The translations under genes were made by a program, and so were the position numbers. From Kalaharituber pfeilii (taxonomy: Eukaryota; Ascomycota; Pezizomycetes; Pezizales; Pezizaceae), in contig WHUZ01000049.1 in assembly GCA_015179045.1 (NCBI GenBank), forward strand, positions 310,001 through 374,000: a stretch of DNA of 64,000 nt. Direction: 5' to 3'. Of the stretch, positions 21,654 to 33,368 are shown piece after piece. The notes under the pieces were generated by a model, which ran no database searches, had not been told where the DNA came from, and saw only the letters and a program-made list of their open reading frames with translations. Position 1 is the stretch's first letter. Each line of letters starts with the position of its first letter.

Positions 21654-23285
21654 ATGGTTACAACTACTCGCAGCCAGGATCGTCAGACAAGATCAATGGT
21701 AAAAGGTGCCAATGGCCATGAGAAAGACCAATCACCTGTGAATGGAAAGCGACGAAGTAGCACCGGTAATGGCACAACTAGACGTACTCCAGAAAGAAAA
21801 CGGAAGGCTTCTACGGAATCTAAAACGGAAGCTGCTGAAACGCCTACGGAAAATGTGGGAGCTGTGCCCCCGAGAAAAGCGAGAGCTACTGGGAAGACTA
21901 AGAAGGAAAAGGAAGAGACTGTTGTCAATGAGCTTGTTGAGAAGAAAGTGGATGATGAAGATTCTGGAAAGCGCAAGGAGGATGAAGATACCCATATGCA
22001 AGAAGCTGAAGATAAAGCACAGACACCACGCCACGTATCTGAGGATGTTAAGATGAAAGATGAGAAAGGAGGCCAAGAGGAACTCACTGGAATGAAAGAT
22101 GGTAAGGAAGATACAACAGAAGTGAAGGAGGGTACAGAGGAAGAGAAAAAAGACACTGAGATAAAAAGTGAGGATGAGACAAAGGCCGAAGGCGAAGAAA
22201 AGAAAGGGGCGGCCTCGAGTGAAGTAGTAGAGATTTCTGAAGAACGCAAGGAAAAAGAACAAGAATCCTCTATTCTGGAGACGGGAATCATCTACTTTTT
22301 CTTCCGCCAAAAGGTTTCAGTCGAAGAACCTCAATCGTTGAGCGATGTACAAAGATCATACATCATTTTTCGGCCGTTACCCGCTGGTGCAAAACTCCAC
22401 GAAGGTGCTTTGAAGGATGCCGGAAATAACAGGCTTCTAACTATTCCAAAGAAGAAATTCCCTTCGACAGGTTCTCACGAGCGCCTTCTGTAAGTGAAGC
22501 TTTCAAAATGGTTCCATCAAACTGAGGACTCTCTAATGCCCAAACCAGCACGTTTGTCGAGAAGGCGAAGTGCACTATCAAAGAGCTCAAGGACACTGTA
22601 TTGACTCCATCGGCATACGAGACAAAAACTAGAGGAGAGCGTACGAGAAAACCAGCAAGACCCGTTGCTGAAGGGGTGTATGCCATCTTGAAGAATAAGA
22701 GAGATAGGCAAAGCCATCTAGCCTACATTTTGACAGTTCCAAATGAACCCGATGAGCTTCAGATGGATTTTGGCCTACAGGAGAAGGGCAGCTTTATAAT
22801 GTCTGTCAGAAATCCAGACATACCAGCCCCAGCCAATGTGGCTGTCAAACTGCCGGCAGAGTTTCCCAGAGAGTAAGTATACTGATTAAGCCGATTTGTG
22901 TTTTCGTGAGTAATATAGTTTGGGGGCAAATGCTAAAGTTCTCGCTGTGTAGCATGATGGAGGAATTCAGAGGGCTACGCTGGATCGCTGCATTGCCAAA
23001 GCACCTTGACTTTGTCAATGCAGATATTTTACTTATTGGAGAGAAGAGCGAGCTGCCCGAGCACGAGAAGCAAGATACGGCAGCAATTGAGCAGCTAGAG
23101 GAGCTTCAACAGGAAGATCTCACTAGGCTTGATGGTGAGTAACAGAGCAAGATAACTGAGTATGGCTGTGGAGCTCATGTGACTAACATTCCTATATAGG
23201 CTCTCACAAAGTCTTCAGCGATTTGGAGCTCAGCAAGCAACAGTATAGTGGAATTAGTAGCACCTGGGACAATGATGGGGAATAG
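21654..23285 (+). CDS. Conserved fungal protein ('BTB domain transcription factor' label)
   Basis: Matches a family found across Pezizomycotina that databases often name 'BTB domain transcription factor', though I see no BTB domain. Exon 1 (21654 to about 22490) has a basic start (MVTTTRSQDRQTRS) and a long Lys/Glu-rich disordered region, then GIIYFFFRQKVSVEEPQSL. After three GT-AG introns come TFVEKAKCTIKELKDTVLTP, RPVAEGVYAILKNKR, SHLAYILTVPNEPDELQMDF, EKGSFIMSVRNPDIPAP, then FRGLRWIAALPKHLDFVNAD and ILLIGEK. The last exon is GSHKVFSDLELSKQQYSGI, stop at 23283-23285. The splice joins LL|TFVEKA, RD|MMEEF and LDG|SHKVF keep frame. Conserved C-terminal domain, unknown biochemistry, probably nuclear. 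Confidence 0.85.
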
Positions 23286-24349
23286 GCTTGCATACAGCAC
23301 AATACATATATTCCCCATGCCAGTAGGCAATTGACTGCCTCTCACCACTGCGCTCTCTTGACACCGCATCATCATATGAATGTACCATTGATAAATGTAG
23401 CACAAATGCGGGGGGCACGAGACTAGCACAAATGAACGAGTTTAATGAGACGAGTTGCATTTGTAGCCTGTATCTCAAAGCTGTTGCTCTAGAATAGCCT
23501 GTCCATAAACCTATGATACAAGTGAGTGCATACCGCATGCCTGCTCGGTAGCAGACATAGCAGACATAGCAGACGCCAATGATTCGTGAACTGTTGCGGA
23601 GGGGACGAAGTATGCCTATGCCAAGCCAGGCGACTAGGAACGTGGGGGCATGCGCCAGAGCGGGGATTTTGGGCTTTTTGGCTTTTTTCGCGCTGACGGG
23701 CGCCTGGTAAACGCTTACTCCGGTGAACAAGCAAGCGCACACGCACGCTACAGACCACAGAGCGCGAGTCCGGAGGCCGGCTGCAGAGCGGCACGCAGCC
23801 TTTCAGCGCCACGGGCCCGGCGATACACCACGGCGCTGAAGCGGCCGCCAGAGGCCCCCCCCCCCTACCCAGCCCCTCCCCACCCCCCACTCCCCCCACT
23901 CCCACCGCCTCCCACCGCAGACCGCCCCGCCGCTCACTCTCCCTCCGCGCCGTCGGCGTGCCTCCTTGTCTCGCTTTCCATCCCTCTGCAAATTGTGCCT
24001 GTGCCTGTGCCCTGCATGTGCCGGCCCGGATCGGACGAATTAGGACCTAGCCGGCGAAGCGTCTCGCCGATCCTCCTCTAAGTTTTCTTCCCGCATAATT
24101 CTGCGCCGGCCGAACATCCTTACATACAAGTCTCAATCCCCAACTGCACTCCGCCTTCAGCGCGCTTCGAACCAGCTCTAGTGGTTGATTCACCATTCAC
24201 TGCCCTGCCCTGTCGCTCCGCGAGGGCCAAGGCTATCCGATAGTGCTGCTCAACTCGACTACCCACGCAGTAAATAGAAACCGATATCCTGCCAATTCCT
24301 CTCCGGCATCACTTTGCTGCTGTGCCCTCCCCCCCTCTCCCCCCGCACC
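23286..24349. other. GC-rich upstream region of COQ1
   Basis: About 1 kb without a supported gene. 23640-24060 is strongly GC- and CpG-rich with C-runs (23857-23925). A triplicated agacatagc-like motif (gcagacatagcagacatagcagac) lies near 23550. Low-complexity open frames on both strands are rejected. Confidence 0.5.
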
Positions 24350-25864
24350 ATGTTTCGAGCTGTGCAGCCCTCGGCCTGCAATTGCCGATTCTTTTTACCT
24401 ACGACTGTCAAGACCGCTTCGCTGCGTGCCATTGCCCCATTTGAAACGCACAATTGCAGTATATCGTCGCCCCAATGGATAGAGAATGCGCGATGCATTT
24501 CTGGCGGCCCTGGTAACAGCTCGTGGGCTGGAGTTGTTTCTTCGCTTCGTACACGGATAGACCCCCACCGCCTCCCCCACCGGTGTCGACAAGCAGCACC
24601 CTCGATCCAGTCGCATTAGCGTCGTCACCTCTATCTCCCTCTGTTGATACCACAGCAATAATAAAACAAGAATTGAAGTCCTTATCAAAGAATATGCAGA
24701 ATTTGATAGGCTCGGGTCATCCTATTCTCGATAAAGTTGCAAAGTATTATGTGCAAGGCGAAGGAAAGCACATGCGTCCGACAATTGTGTTACTGATGTC
24801 TCAAGCTACTTCCTTGGCTCCTAAAGATGAAGACTGGACCAAGATACGGTTAGGCCCAAATACAGCGACAGGATATATGTCAAAAGATGTCAATGCCTCA
24901 CTATCACCGTTATCAATACTTCGTGATAATAACCCCGGCTTGGTGAACCTCAGCAAGGAGAAAATCTTGGATTTTGATCAGTCTGGTGTGCTTTCAACAC
25001 AAAGGCGTCTCGCAGAAATTGTAGAGATGATACATACTGCCTCCCTTATGCATGATGATGTTATTGACAACTCTGATTCCCGCCGTGGAAGGATGTCTGG
25101 TAACCTAGCGTTCGGCAACAAGATGGCCGTGCTGGCTGGTGACTTTCTATTTGGGAGGGCTTCTGTTGCTCTAGCACGATTACGGGACCCTGAGGTTGTG
25201 GAGTTACTATCTACAGTGATTGCCAATCTTGTTGAAGGAGAATTTATGCAGTTAAAGAATACTGCAACGGATTATCGTTCTACCGATTTTGCCAAGCAAA
25301 CAATGGAATACTATTTGCAAAAGTCTTACCTCAAGACAGCGTCCTTAATCTCGAAGTCTTGCCGAGGGGCAGCATTGTTGGGTGGCGCCACGAGAGAAGT
25401 GGCAGATGCGGCGTATTGCTACGGAAAAAATCTCGGACTTGCGTTTCAATTGGTGGATGATTTATTGGACTTCACAGTGTCTGAGGTGGAACTTGGGAAG
25501 CCTGCTGGGGCTGATCTGAAACTAGGGCTTGCAACTGCCCCGGTTCTATTCGCCTTCGAGAAGTATCCCGAATTGGGGCCAATGATTGAGAGACAGTTTG
25601 ATCAACCAGGAGATATTGAAAAGGTAATCTTCAGGAAATATTTCTTCCACTTGTAAAATCACCAAAAGTATTCATGGTGCTGATTACTTCTCATCCCTAC
25701 AGGCGCGGGAATATGTCGCAAACTCGGATGCTCTGCTCAAGACACGGCAGCTTGCAGAACAACTTTCCCAAAATGCAATAAATGCTATCTCCATCTTCCC
25801 AAAATCCGAAGCTCGAATGGGCCTGGAAGACCTCGCTGGCAAGGCCTTGAAGCGGAGAAAGTAA
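24350..25864 (+). CDS. COQ1: Polyprenyl diphosphate synthase, mitochondrial (Coq1)
   Basis: Makes the isoprenoid tail of ubiquinone at the inner mitochondrial membrane. Exon 1 starts at ATG 24350 (MFRAVQPSACNCRFFLPTTV), a basic, Ser/Arg-rich presequence. It must be spliced to the long exon; the best pair I find is a donor at 24513 (G|GTAACA) and an acceptor ending 24610, giving ISGGPVALASSPLSPS. Family motifs: GEGKHMRPTIVLLM, first Asp-rich motif LMHDDVIDNSDSRRGR, GDFLFGRASVALARL, LKTASLISKSCRGAA, and second Asp-rich motif LAFQLVDDLLDF. The last intron (about 25624-25703) joins IEK to AREYVANSDALLKTRQLAEQ. The C-terminus is GLEDLAGKALKRRK, stop 25862-25864. Tail length cannot be read from sequence. 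Confidence 0.95.
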
Positions 25865-26670
25865 AAAGGAAGCGAAAAGAATCCCGACAAATACCCCGCA
25901 AGGGAAATTCCGATATGGCTTGGGCATCACATTGCGGCTGTTTCTCTCTTCCAAGTAGAAAAATCACATGCTAATTTTTCGCAAATTTTGCCCTGTGCTC
26001 ATGGCATGAATTCTACTAGGCAATGTTTACCTTTCAATCGTTTTTGCGGAGGAAGATGGATGAACGGACTACAGATTCCATATATCACGAGTTTTCTTTT
26101 TTTTTTTTTTTTTTTTTTCCAACTGTAAAATATTTACGATTTTTTTTCTTTCTTTTCTTTTTTTCATACGTCAGTTTGAATTACATGCATAGACGGTCGA
26201 TAGGGTTAAAACAATCGATATGTTAGAGAGATCATTACGGAAGCGGGAAGGAAGCTCGAGTAAGCTGCATATCATAGACAGCGGCTTGAAGCGGGGACCT
26301 GGACCATGGATCTGTCCCGCACATATTTACCCCAACTGGAAAAGTGTAGGGGTGGTGAACAAGACATTTCGATCAACACAACAAAACAGTATCATAACAT
26401 AACCGAACAAAAGAGAGTTTCTGCAACATCTCCGTAATTTTCCCCGTAATGCTGCATCACACCGTTGCCGTGACAATGGTGGCTTTGTTTACACGAAACT
26501 CGGAGAACTTTGGAAAAATCCCCTACCATTTAATGAAATCGGATTGCCTTCCAACTTTGTATAGGATTAATACCTATTGTGGAAAACTGCCTTACAAATT
26601 TCTGTCTTGATCCACTTTCACTGATACCCGTAGCACCATTTTCCCTGTAACCTTTATTCACACAATCACC
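25865..26670. other. COQ1 3' flank and upstream spacer
   Basis: Contains T-runs (26098-26118, 26140-26165) and no supported gene. The last 100 bases before 26671 look like a normal upstream region (cacaatcaccATG). Confidence 0.45.
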
Positions 26671-26772
26671 ATGCCTCCAAGACGTCCAAGAGCGACCTCT
26701 TCAGTGTCCAACACCTCTCGAATAGGTACCCCAAGCTCAAAAACACCAGAAGAAGAGACTCTGCAAAGCTGA
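26671..26772 (+). pseudogene. Possible 5' remnant of a gene, cut by transposon sequence
   Basis: An ATG in a good fungal start context (tcaccATGCC) opens a 33-codon frame, MPPRRPRATSSVSNTSRIGT, that ends at a stop at 26770-26772. Decayed transposase sequence begins just downstream. The basic, Ser/Thr-rich start looks like the first exon of a nuclear protein; a possible donor (AG|gtaccc) lies near 26727. It may be a true short exon or chance. Weak. Confidence 0.25.
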
Positions 26773-26799
26773 ACATTGGGAGTCCCAAAAGAACTTACT

Positions 26800-27093
26800 G
26801 GCATATCATTCAGCTATGTATTCAGTAATGCTATTGAAGATAATGGATTGCTAGGCTTGTCCTCTTCCAAATACATGTAAATTCTCTTTGTATGAATTAG
26901 GTGCAGACAATCGATAAAGAAGGAGACAAAATCCAGCCTCTGGTGAGGGCTTGCATCTGCTGGAATATTTGATCTTGTCCAATTGCAGGTATGGCACAAT
27001 CTCTCGAATGTCAGCCTTTGTAAACCAAAAGTACTCTACACATTGCTCATTAATCCAAGTATCTAATGAAAATCCAACTGGGGGTGCTGGCAA
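26800..27093 (-). pseudogene. Decayed Harbinger-like transposase fragment
   Basis: Reading 27093 down: SLDTWINEQCVEYFWFTKAD, IREIVPYLQLDKI, PEAGFCLLLYRLSAPNSYKE, LHVFGRGQA, in-frame stop, then QSIIFNSITEYIAE and a stop. This matches the N-terminal region of PIF/Harbinger (DDE_4-type) transposases, which have F-[RW]-F-[ST]-K-x-D-[IL], a helix, then L-x-RL-x-YPNR and xxFGR followed by xxS.IFN.I..YI. The DDE catalytic part is missing and stops break the frame, so it is a dead fragment. It directly abuts two fold-back elements at 27172-27584. Confidence 0.6.
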
Positions 27094-27171
27094 TGCTGGC
27101 TTCCTAGCTCACTGGCCATGTCGTTTTCTCCGCCAGTTTCTTGTAATCCATATAAGCCACTGCGACTGTAC

Positions 27172-27255
27172 TACTAGCTAGTAAAATATGTATTCGGACA
27201 CAGCGCATAATGTGCATTAGTACCCCTGTCCGAATACATATTTTACTGGCTAGTA
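27172..27255. mobile_element. 84-bp fold-back element
   Basis: Inverted ends: the left end TACTAGCTAGTAAAATATG continues TATTCGGACA; the right end, read on the other strand, is TACTAGCCAGTAAAATATG then TATTCGGACA, one mismatch in 29. The short loop (cagcgcataatgtgcattag) is also found near the right end of the adjacent 331-bp element, so it looks like an internally deleted relative. Confidence 0.8.
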
Positions 27256-27584
27256 CTAGACAGAAAAATAAGTATTTGGACAGGGGATAAATGCATATTT
27301 ATGCCCCATGCAGTATTCGGCAGAAACTAGCATATTTTCGTATACATGGCTGGTGATAGCCATAAGACAGTCCAAATTTCCTGATAGGGTGTCCAAATTC
27401 ATTATGTAAGAAAGTATTTGGACAGCTGACGTGATGAAATTTGGACAGCTGACATAATGAATTTGGACTTTCACATCTATTCTTTACTGCCAAGCATACG
27501 AAAATATGCTAGTTTCCACCAAATACCGCATAGCGCATAATATGCATTATCCCCCTGTCCAAATACTTATTTTTCTGTCTAGTA
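27254..27584. mobile_element. 331-bp MITE with about 95-bp imperfect inverted ends
   Basis: Outer ends TACTAGACAGAAAAATAAGT then ATTTGGACAGGGG on both strands. Homology of the two arms continues through GAAACTAGCATATTTTCGTA to about 95 bases with small differences. The centre holds a direct repeat (tttggacagctgac, twice, 27414-27460) and a smaller palindrome around TCCAAATTCATTATGT. It has no coding capacity. Ends in TA suggest a TA target, as in Tc1/mariner-type MITEs. It overlaps the 84-bp element by two bases (TA). Confidence 0.85.
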
Positions 27585-28925
27585 GTAGGGACGTACTTGG
27601 AAGAGAGTATTACAGGCTGCAACTACTGCCTATGCAGCTGCGAAATGCTGTAGGTCATGTGCATGGGTGGATTGGTTGTGGTAACTGGTACGGGGATATG
27701 AACGGGAAGTGTGTGTGCAAAACCTCTCGTTTGCAGAATTTTCCCGCTAAGATTACTACAGTAATACAATACAGGGAAAATTTACGGGGATATTGCAAAA
27801 GCTTATTTAAAAAGCAAAAAACATAAGAATAAAAATCCCCTTTCAAGCTCCTACAAGTACCGCATAATCCGGCAAGCAAGACCCCCCGTCAGTAAAGGGG
27901 AAGCTTGCGTAAGGCTGCTAGTTCTATGTAGATGGAGGCAAGAGCGACACTTCCTAGGTGAAATAGGGGATAGAAGAGATCTGCATTCGGCGTAACCCGG
28001 AAAGCCCGACTGGGGATCTTGCTCGCGGTACTTATCATACCTACTTCTTCCTCCACATGCCGCACGTTCCCCCACGTGTGGGGTTTTTACACGTTTAATT
28101 TCAACAACTTTTTGGATGGGAGCTCTTCCTCTTGCAAGAAATTTTCAAGACTCTACTTCGCTTTCCTCCTTCAGCATCAAGCCTATGTGTACAGTATGAT
28201 GACGACTTGTCATACTTTCTTCCCCTCTCCCCGGCTTTTTTTCCCCCTCATGTGCATTCATTAGACGGTTACATTCTGCGAGTCTCACTTTTTGGTACTG
28301 TGAATGTCTTGCAATTCCTCCACGCAAGGGATCAATGACAACCACTGCAGAGTCAAAGGGGTAAAAAAAAAAAAAAAAAACTTGTTAGAAAGCAACGCTT
28401 TAAAGTTTCGTATTGTTTGTGACAAACCACTTTGTTCGAAACGGGGAGCAAATAAAATTTCCATAATGCAGTATGATCATTCATAGGTAAGCTCGTGCAC
28501 GCGCATGGTGTGGAGTGCATAACTGCACCCCCCAAGTTGATCCTACATATGCCATGTGTCACTCATCACGCACAGAAAAATGCAACAAATGCAATACTCA
28601 AGCCCCAAGATCGATCTTGATCTCTTGATCTCTTGATCTGGATCCCGGTCCGGTCCATTCATCACTTTGATTGACTGGCTTGTTCCGGATATATCTCGGT
28701 CAGCTAGTCTGTCTCTCGTCCGCCACCGGGAGGGCCCTTGCATGGAGAAGCTTGAATTCCGAATGGCACTAACATTCTCTCGCCATCGCCATTCTATGAT
28801 ATTCACCACTCTTAAGCGCCGCAAATCCACTCTAGCAGAGATCTCCTGCCCCACTCACTGTTGGATGTAAGCACCCTTGCACACTAGACCCATCCCATAT
28901 ATATCTCCATAAACCAGACTAATAG
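27585..28925. other. Gene-free, repeat-derived DNA
   Basis: No supported gene. Includes an A18 run near 28363 and a palindrome-like gatcttgatctcttgatctc cluster at 28610-28640. Short frames on both strands lack any family feature. Confidence 0.45.
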
Positions 28926-29670
28926 ATGGCAAATCACCTAAGGCATCCCTTACCTTGTCCCTCTTCAATTACACGGACCCCTATTGCTATCTCCGAAAGC
29001 TGCAGTTTGGGCTCTAGCCCACACACTAAGGATTCCCAGCAGAGCGGCACTGGTACCAAAACCAAGCCTGCACCAACACCAAATGATATCCTCTCCCGTC
29101 TTCCGACTGGCACATCACCGATTGCAGGCACATGGGTGGAAAGTGGGGACCAAGGTAGTGGGAAAGAAGTACGGGAGGGAGGAAGGGAGCGCATGGGGAT
29201 GTGCGAGGGCAAGCGAACCAGTCACAGTACCACCACACTGACAATCCAGCTAGAGTAAGTCTCCGTTTCCGTCTCTTTGGAGCCCCTTGCCGGTTGCAAA
29301 ACTCACCCCACGGATGATCCTCAAACCCTCTTGCAGCGTCCAAGAGGGACACCGTGCGAATCCCACACGAAAGGAAAGGAAACAAGCACTGGTCCAGTGC
29401 AGCCAGCGCCCGTTTCACAACGCAGGCACAAGGCTACCCGTTCCCGCTTCGTTTGTTTCCTTTGCATCGTGTCCCACCATCTCCTTTCCTTTTGCCTCAA
29501 AGCCACATTCCGTTCCTCCCACCGCTCTGGAATGTTTCCGGCTTCTTCCAGTCCCAATCCCGCTCTTGCACCGAAACGCCCCCTCCAGAGAGGCGCTGAA
29601 ACGCACCAATCACAAACTCATTTCCTCGGTTCCTCGTTTTGAAGTCTGCGCGCACACGCGGTTGGTCTGA
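28926..29670 (+). CDS. Tentative orphan gene with one intron
   Basis: Not recognised. An ATG frame (MANHLRHPLPCPSSITRTPI) runs 28926-29252 to a textbook donor, CTAGA|GTAAGT; an acceptor ccctcttgcag ends at 29335 and restores an open frame (VQEGHRANPTRKERKQALVQ) to a stop at 29668-29670. The implied intron is 83 bp. The product would be about 220 aa, Pro/Ser/Thr-rich, without domains or transmembrane segments. Support is only the neat splice pair and open frames; it could equally be a spliced non-coding RNA or chance. Confidence 0.3.
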
Positions 29671-30619
29671 TTGGTCCCAACAGTGCGGGGAGGGGTCGAC
29701 CGGTGCCGCTAGGTGAATGGTGAGCAGGCCGTTTCTGATCTCAGGCTCAATTCAATGTTAACAAAAGAACGCCAAGTACCGAATCTGCTGGTAGGTAGAG
29801 CACCGTACTCTCGTGAGATAAGATGTGATCGACCCTTTCACAATCACGCAGCTCCACACTGCACGCCCTCCCTTTCCCAAACGAACCACATAGTTGTTCA
29901 CTAAAGTAATTGCCTGGTCCCGCAAACCGGGATAAATTAATTAGTACATCTCAATGCACACAACCAGAGAAACTTACCGGCAGCCACAATAGCCTAACGA
30001 TGGCGGAACAAGGATAACTAACGACCCTTGTGGACGGGGACAGTATGAAGAGAGCCTCCCAATCCGTAACTGCCGAGAGTAACAGAAGCAAGCATGAGGA
30101 GTGGGGTGCACAAGCTTACATGGGTGCACAAAAGGATGCATGCTCCAATCCTTCGGCCGACGGCATATCCCCTCCGTCTCCTCGTGCCATAGCCGGTAAG
30201 AGTACCATTTTGATAACACCACTCTTCAGGGTCAAGGGTCCAAGATTGTGGTCTCGCGCACAGAATCGAAACTCTTCCTGTCTCCCCCTGAGGGGGAGAA
30301 TGAAATATTGTATCCCCAATAATTATCCACCCCCTATGTACCTAGTTACTTATCGAGAACCCAGCACGTTGGTTCTGGCGAAATAAAAAGCATTCATAGA
30401 GTAGGGATATGGTGAGTTCAATGTGGTCAGTCAATCGATAAACTGAACGTTGCGGCCCCAGGTTTGACATGTGTGAGTAAACAGCACAATTTGCTATCGA
30501 GTAATCAAGCACAAAGTAAGCAATGTCTAAGCCAAACCGGCAATTTAAAATGTAAGGGAAGGAAAAAAGAACAGGCTGCAAACATTGCGAACAAAACAAA
30601 GCCAATGGGTGAGAAGAAG

Positions 30620-30659
<40 letters not shown>

Positions 30660-32295
30660 TAATCAAACAAGCAGTGCGCTTTTGGGATATCACGCTTCTG
30701 TATTAGAGTTAGTCTCAATCCCAGAAATCCCTCGGAGGACTCTGAGAGTATATTACAGTTATATCCCGCAGAACCAACCCACCGGTAGCAAAGGCCAAGT
30801 CCGAGCTGGAAGGGAAAAAAATTGGCATATTTTAGAGTAAACCCAGTCAAATGGGTGAAAAAGTTACAAGGTATGGTGAAAAGGATTTTCTTCCATTGGC
30901 TGTGTCTGCCAATCAGTAATGTCACTCAAGCCAATTTTCTTTCTTTCATCGGACACGGTCCCGAATTCGCAATCAAAATGTTGCCCCCCCTCCCCCCCGG
31001 GCCTAGTTATTTCAACATCTGCCTTGGAGATTTCCAAAAGTATGGATTAGTTAGAGCAGTAAAGCTGATAGCGCTTCCCGTTGATGAACTGCAGGGTAGA
31101 GCTAAAACTCTCTGCTGAACAAAGCTTAGGTATTCAATTAGAGCATCTCAATCAAAACAAGGAGCCCGCTCATCATTGCCCAATACAGTATCTGCACTTT
31201 GCGTTGCGTTACTTGTATGTCTGTGGTCGTGGTGGGGATGGTGGCGGCCGTGGTGGTAATGGTGGTGGGTGGTGGTGTGTGCGTGCATGCACGCATGTGT
31301 TGAGTCGCAGTCGGTACTGCGTGGTCGTCACAACGGCCAGGGATCATGGAACAATGGATGTCAAACTATGGTCTGAACCCCTGGGCATAAATTATTGTGG
31401 TCTCCGAAAGTCTCTCCAGCTGGCGAGCACCAACAGGGATTGCAATAGTAGATACGCTGGACAGCCTAAAGAAACAAATATCTTATAATTAGAAAACATG
31501 AGTAAACAAATCAGCAATTCGCAAAAAAGACCCCAATGTCGTAAATAAACAAAACAAGAAAAAGGAAATTGGTAATGAGTAGGAGCTCACCATGTGGACT
31601 CTCGTAACGGGCGTAAGCAGTGACACCCAGATTGGGGCGCAAAGAGCAAACTTGCAGTATAACTGGCCAAAGCTATGAAGATTGCCAGCGCAAACGGACT
31701 TGTCAGTTATCAACTGTTTTTATTATTGACTGTTTCTATTCACTGAATTGTACTCTCACCACTCCATCCTTGTCCCAATTTTCCTGCAACCAATGAACTC
31801 ACCTAGAACCAACGAAAATTAAAAGTAAAACCATGTTGTACGCCATCCCTTCCATATGGATACTAGCCATGTGTGAATGAACACGGAAGGGGGAAAAAAT
31901 ATCAAGAATGAATAAGGGAAAACAAAAAGAAAAAGCTGAAAAGCAACCGACATGCCCAATACTCCTCGCGGATACCATTTTGGTAAAACTACCTGAGAGA
32001 GAAAAGAAAAAAAGGAAAAGAAATTGTAGGGAATGAGAAAGCAAAAACTAAACCCAAAGTCATTTGTCATGCCTATCGTCTTGATCCATGAATAAGAATA
32101 ATAAAATACAAAGAATAATAATAAATGATCAAAAAGGTATATAAGCAGATGACCGCCGCAGAACCATGCCATGATTATCAGTGAAACGGAATTCGAACCA
32201 ATTTTCAGAAGGAAGAAATGTAAAACCCAAGTAAACACCAGATGCGAAGAATAAAGTGATGAGATATCAGAAAGTTAGCTGATCATAGACTGTAT
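29671..32295. other. Gene-free stretch with simple repeats
   Basis: No supported gene. Holds an A37 tract (30619-30655), a (GGTGGT)-like GT-rich run at 31222-31285 (tggtcgtggtggggatggtggc...), and A-rich, T-poor patches at 31500-32100. Frames found here are low complexity. Confidence 0.5.
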
Positions 32296-33368
32296 TTAGT
32301 CGTAGAACAATGCACTATCACTGTCCTGATGGATTGCCGACACAGCCAGTTCCTCAACGCTGCTATTAGATTGTTTGTACCTTCGGTAGCTTCTGAAATG
32401 CGTGAGATTGCCAAGCTGCCATACTATCTTCTCCAAGGTGCTACCCTTCTCCGATACAGTGTTCGCATCATGGTCAGTCTCGAACGAGAATGATGATGTT
32501 CTTGATACAATGTGAGAGGACTTGTACTGCCGGCAGATATCTTCACACTGATTAATCATATCTAGTGTGAGTCTAAGATATCCGTGAACCTTCTCGCACA
32601 AAGCTGAATAACCGCCTCTTGCTGCCTTGAGGGAATTGAGAATTGTTGGGCCACTAGTGGAAAAGTGCATTACACATTTCCACATATGCTGGCGATTTTG
32701 AGCGAGAATATCCGCCGTAAGAAATTCATTAACATCGGGCTCTTGTATTGGATATAAGGTATTGAGCATGGCAATGCAGTTGGATCGGTTGAAGTCTCCG
32801 TTTTGGAATTCATGGATCATTGTCTGACAGAAAATTCAATTAGCAAGTTGTCATGTGCCTCAATGGCGTTCCAACTTACCCATTGCCTCATTCCTACAAG
32901 CACTCTGCTGTAAAGATTGTCCACCTTCTGCATTCTTCCCATCATGTCAGATATCCTGACATCCCGAGACCCTACCTCCCTCATCACCTTTGAGATTTCC
33001 CGTTTTCTCCTGTCTTCCAGATTCTTGAGGTAGTCGAGAGCAGTTAATGCTTGGTCAAAGTCGGCGGATTCAATGTCCTTGGGGAAGCATTTCTTAATGA
33101 AGTTGGCGAGGAAGCTATGAGGCAGTGATCGGGGCTGCGATGGTAGCGAGGCAATGTGCTCCATCATCAACATCTTGAAATCTGCTGGCTTCAGCTTTGG
33201 ATTCGAGTTGAGAATGTACGTAGTCCGCAAGGGAAGCTCAATGTATTTCTCCGGGTATGTATACATGTGGTCCATGATCCAGGTCATTGCACCTCCTTCT
33301 GAGGAGGTAGACGACATTGATGAATCGGTGGATGGCCGTGGATAGTGCATGCGGTGACGACTGCTCAT
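32296..33368 (-). CDS. Conserved fungal hypothetical protein
   Basis: Two exons: 33368 to about 32880 (MSSRHRMHYPRPSTDSSMSS.. to MRQWVSWNAIEAHD) and about 32820 to 32296 (MIHEFQNGDFNRSNCIAMLN.. to HQDSDSALFYD), with a roughly 60-bp intron. I start at ATG 33368; the frame stays open to about 33440. The block AMTWIMDHMYTYPEKYIELP, followed by LRTTYILNSNPK, is of a type I know from conserved Pezizomycotina proteins without a named function. The middle is helical (ALDYLKNLEDRRKREISKVM, RMQKVDNLYSRVLVGM). It has no signal peptide or membrane segment. Ser-rich termini suggest phosphorylation. Function unknown. Confidence 0.75.

Noticed and set aside
21683..22310. Two long minus-strand frames with hydrophobic runs that mimic a membrane protein
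   Set aside because: Antisense shadow of the Lys/Glu-rich exon of the plus-strand gene.
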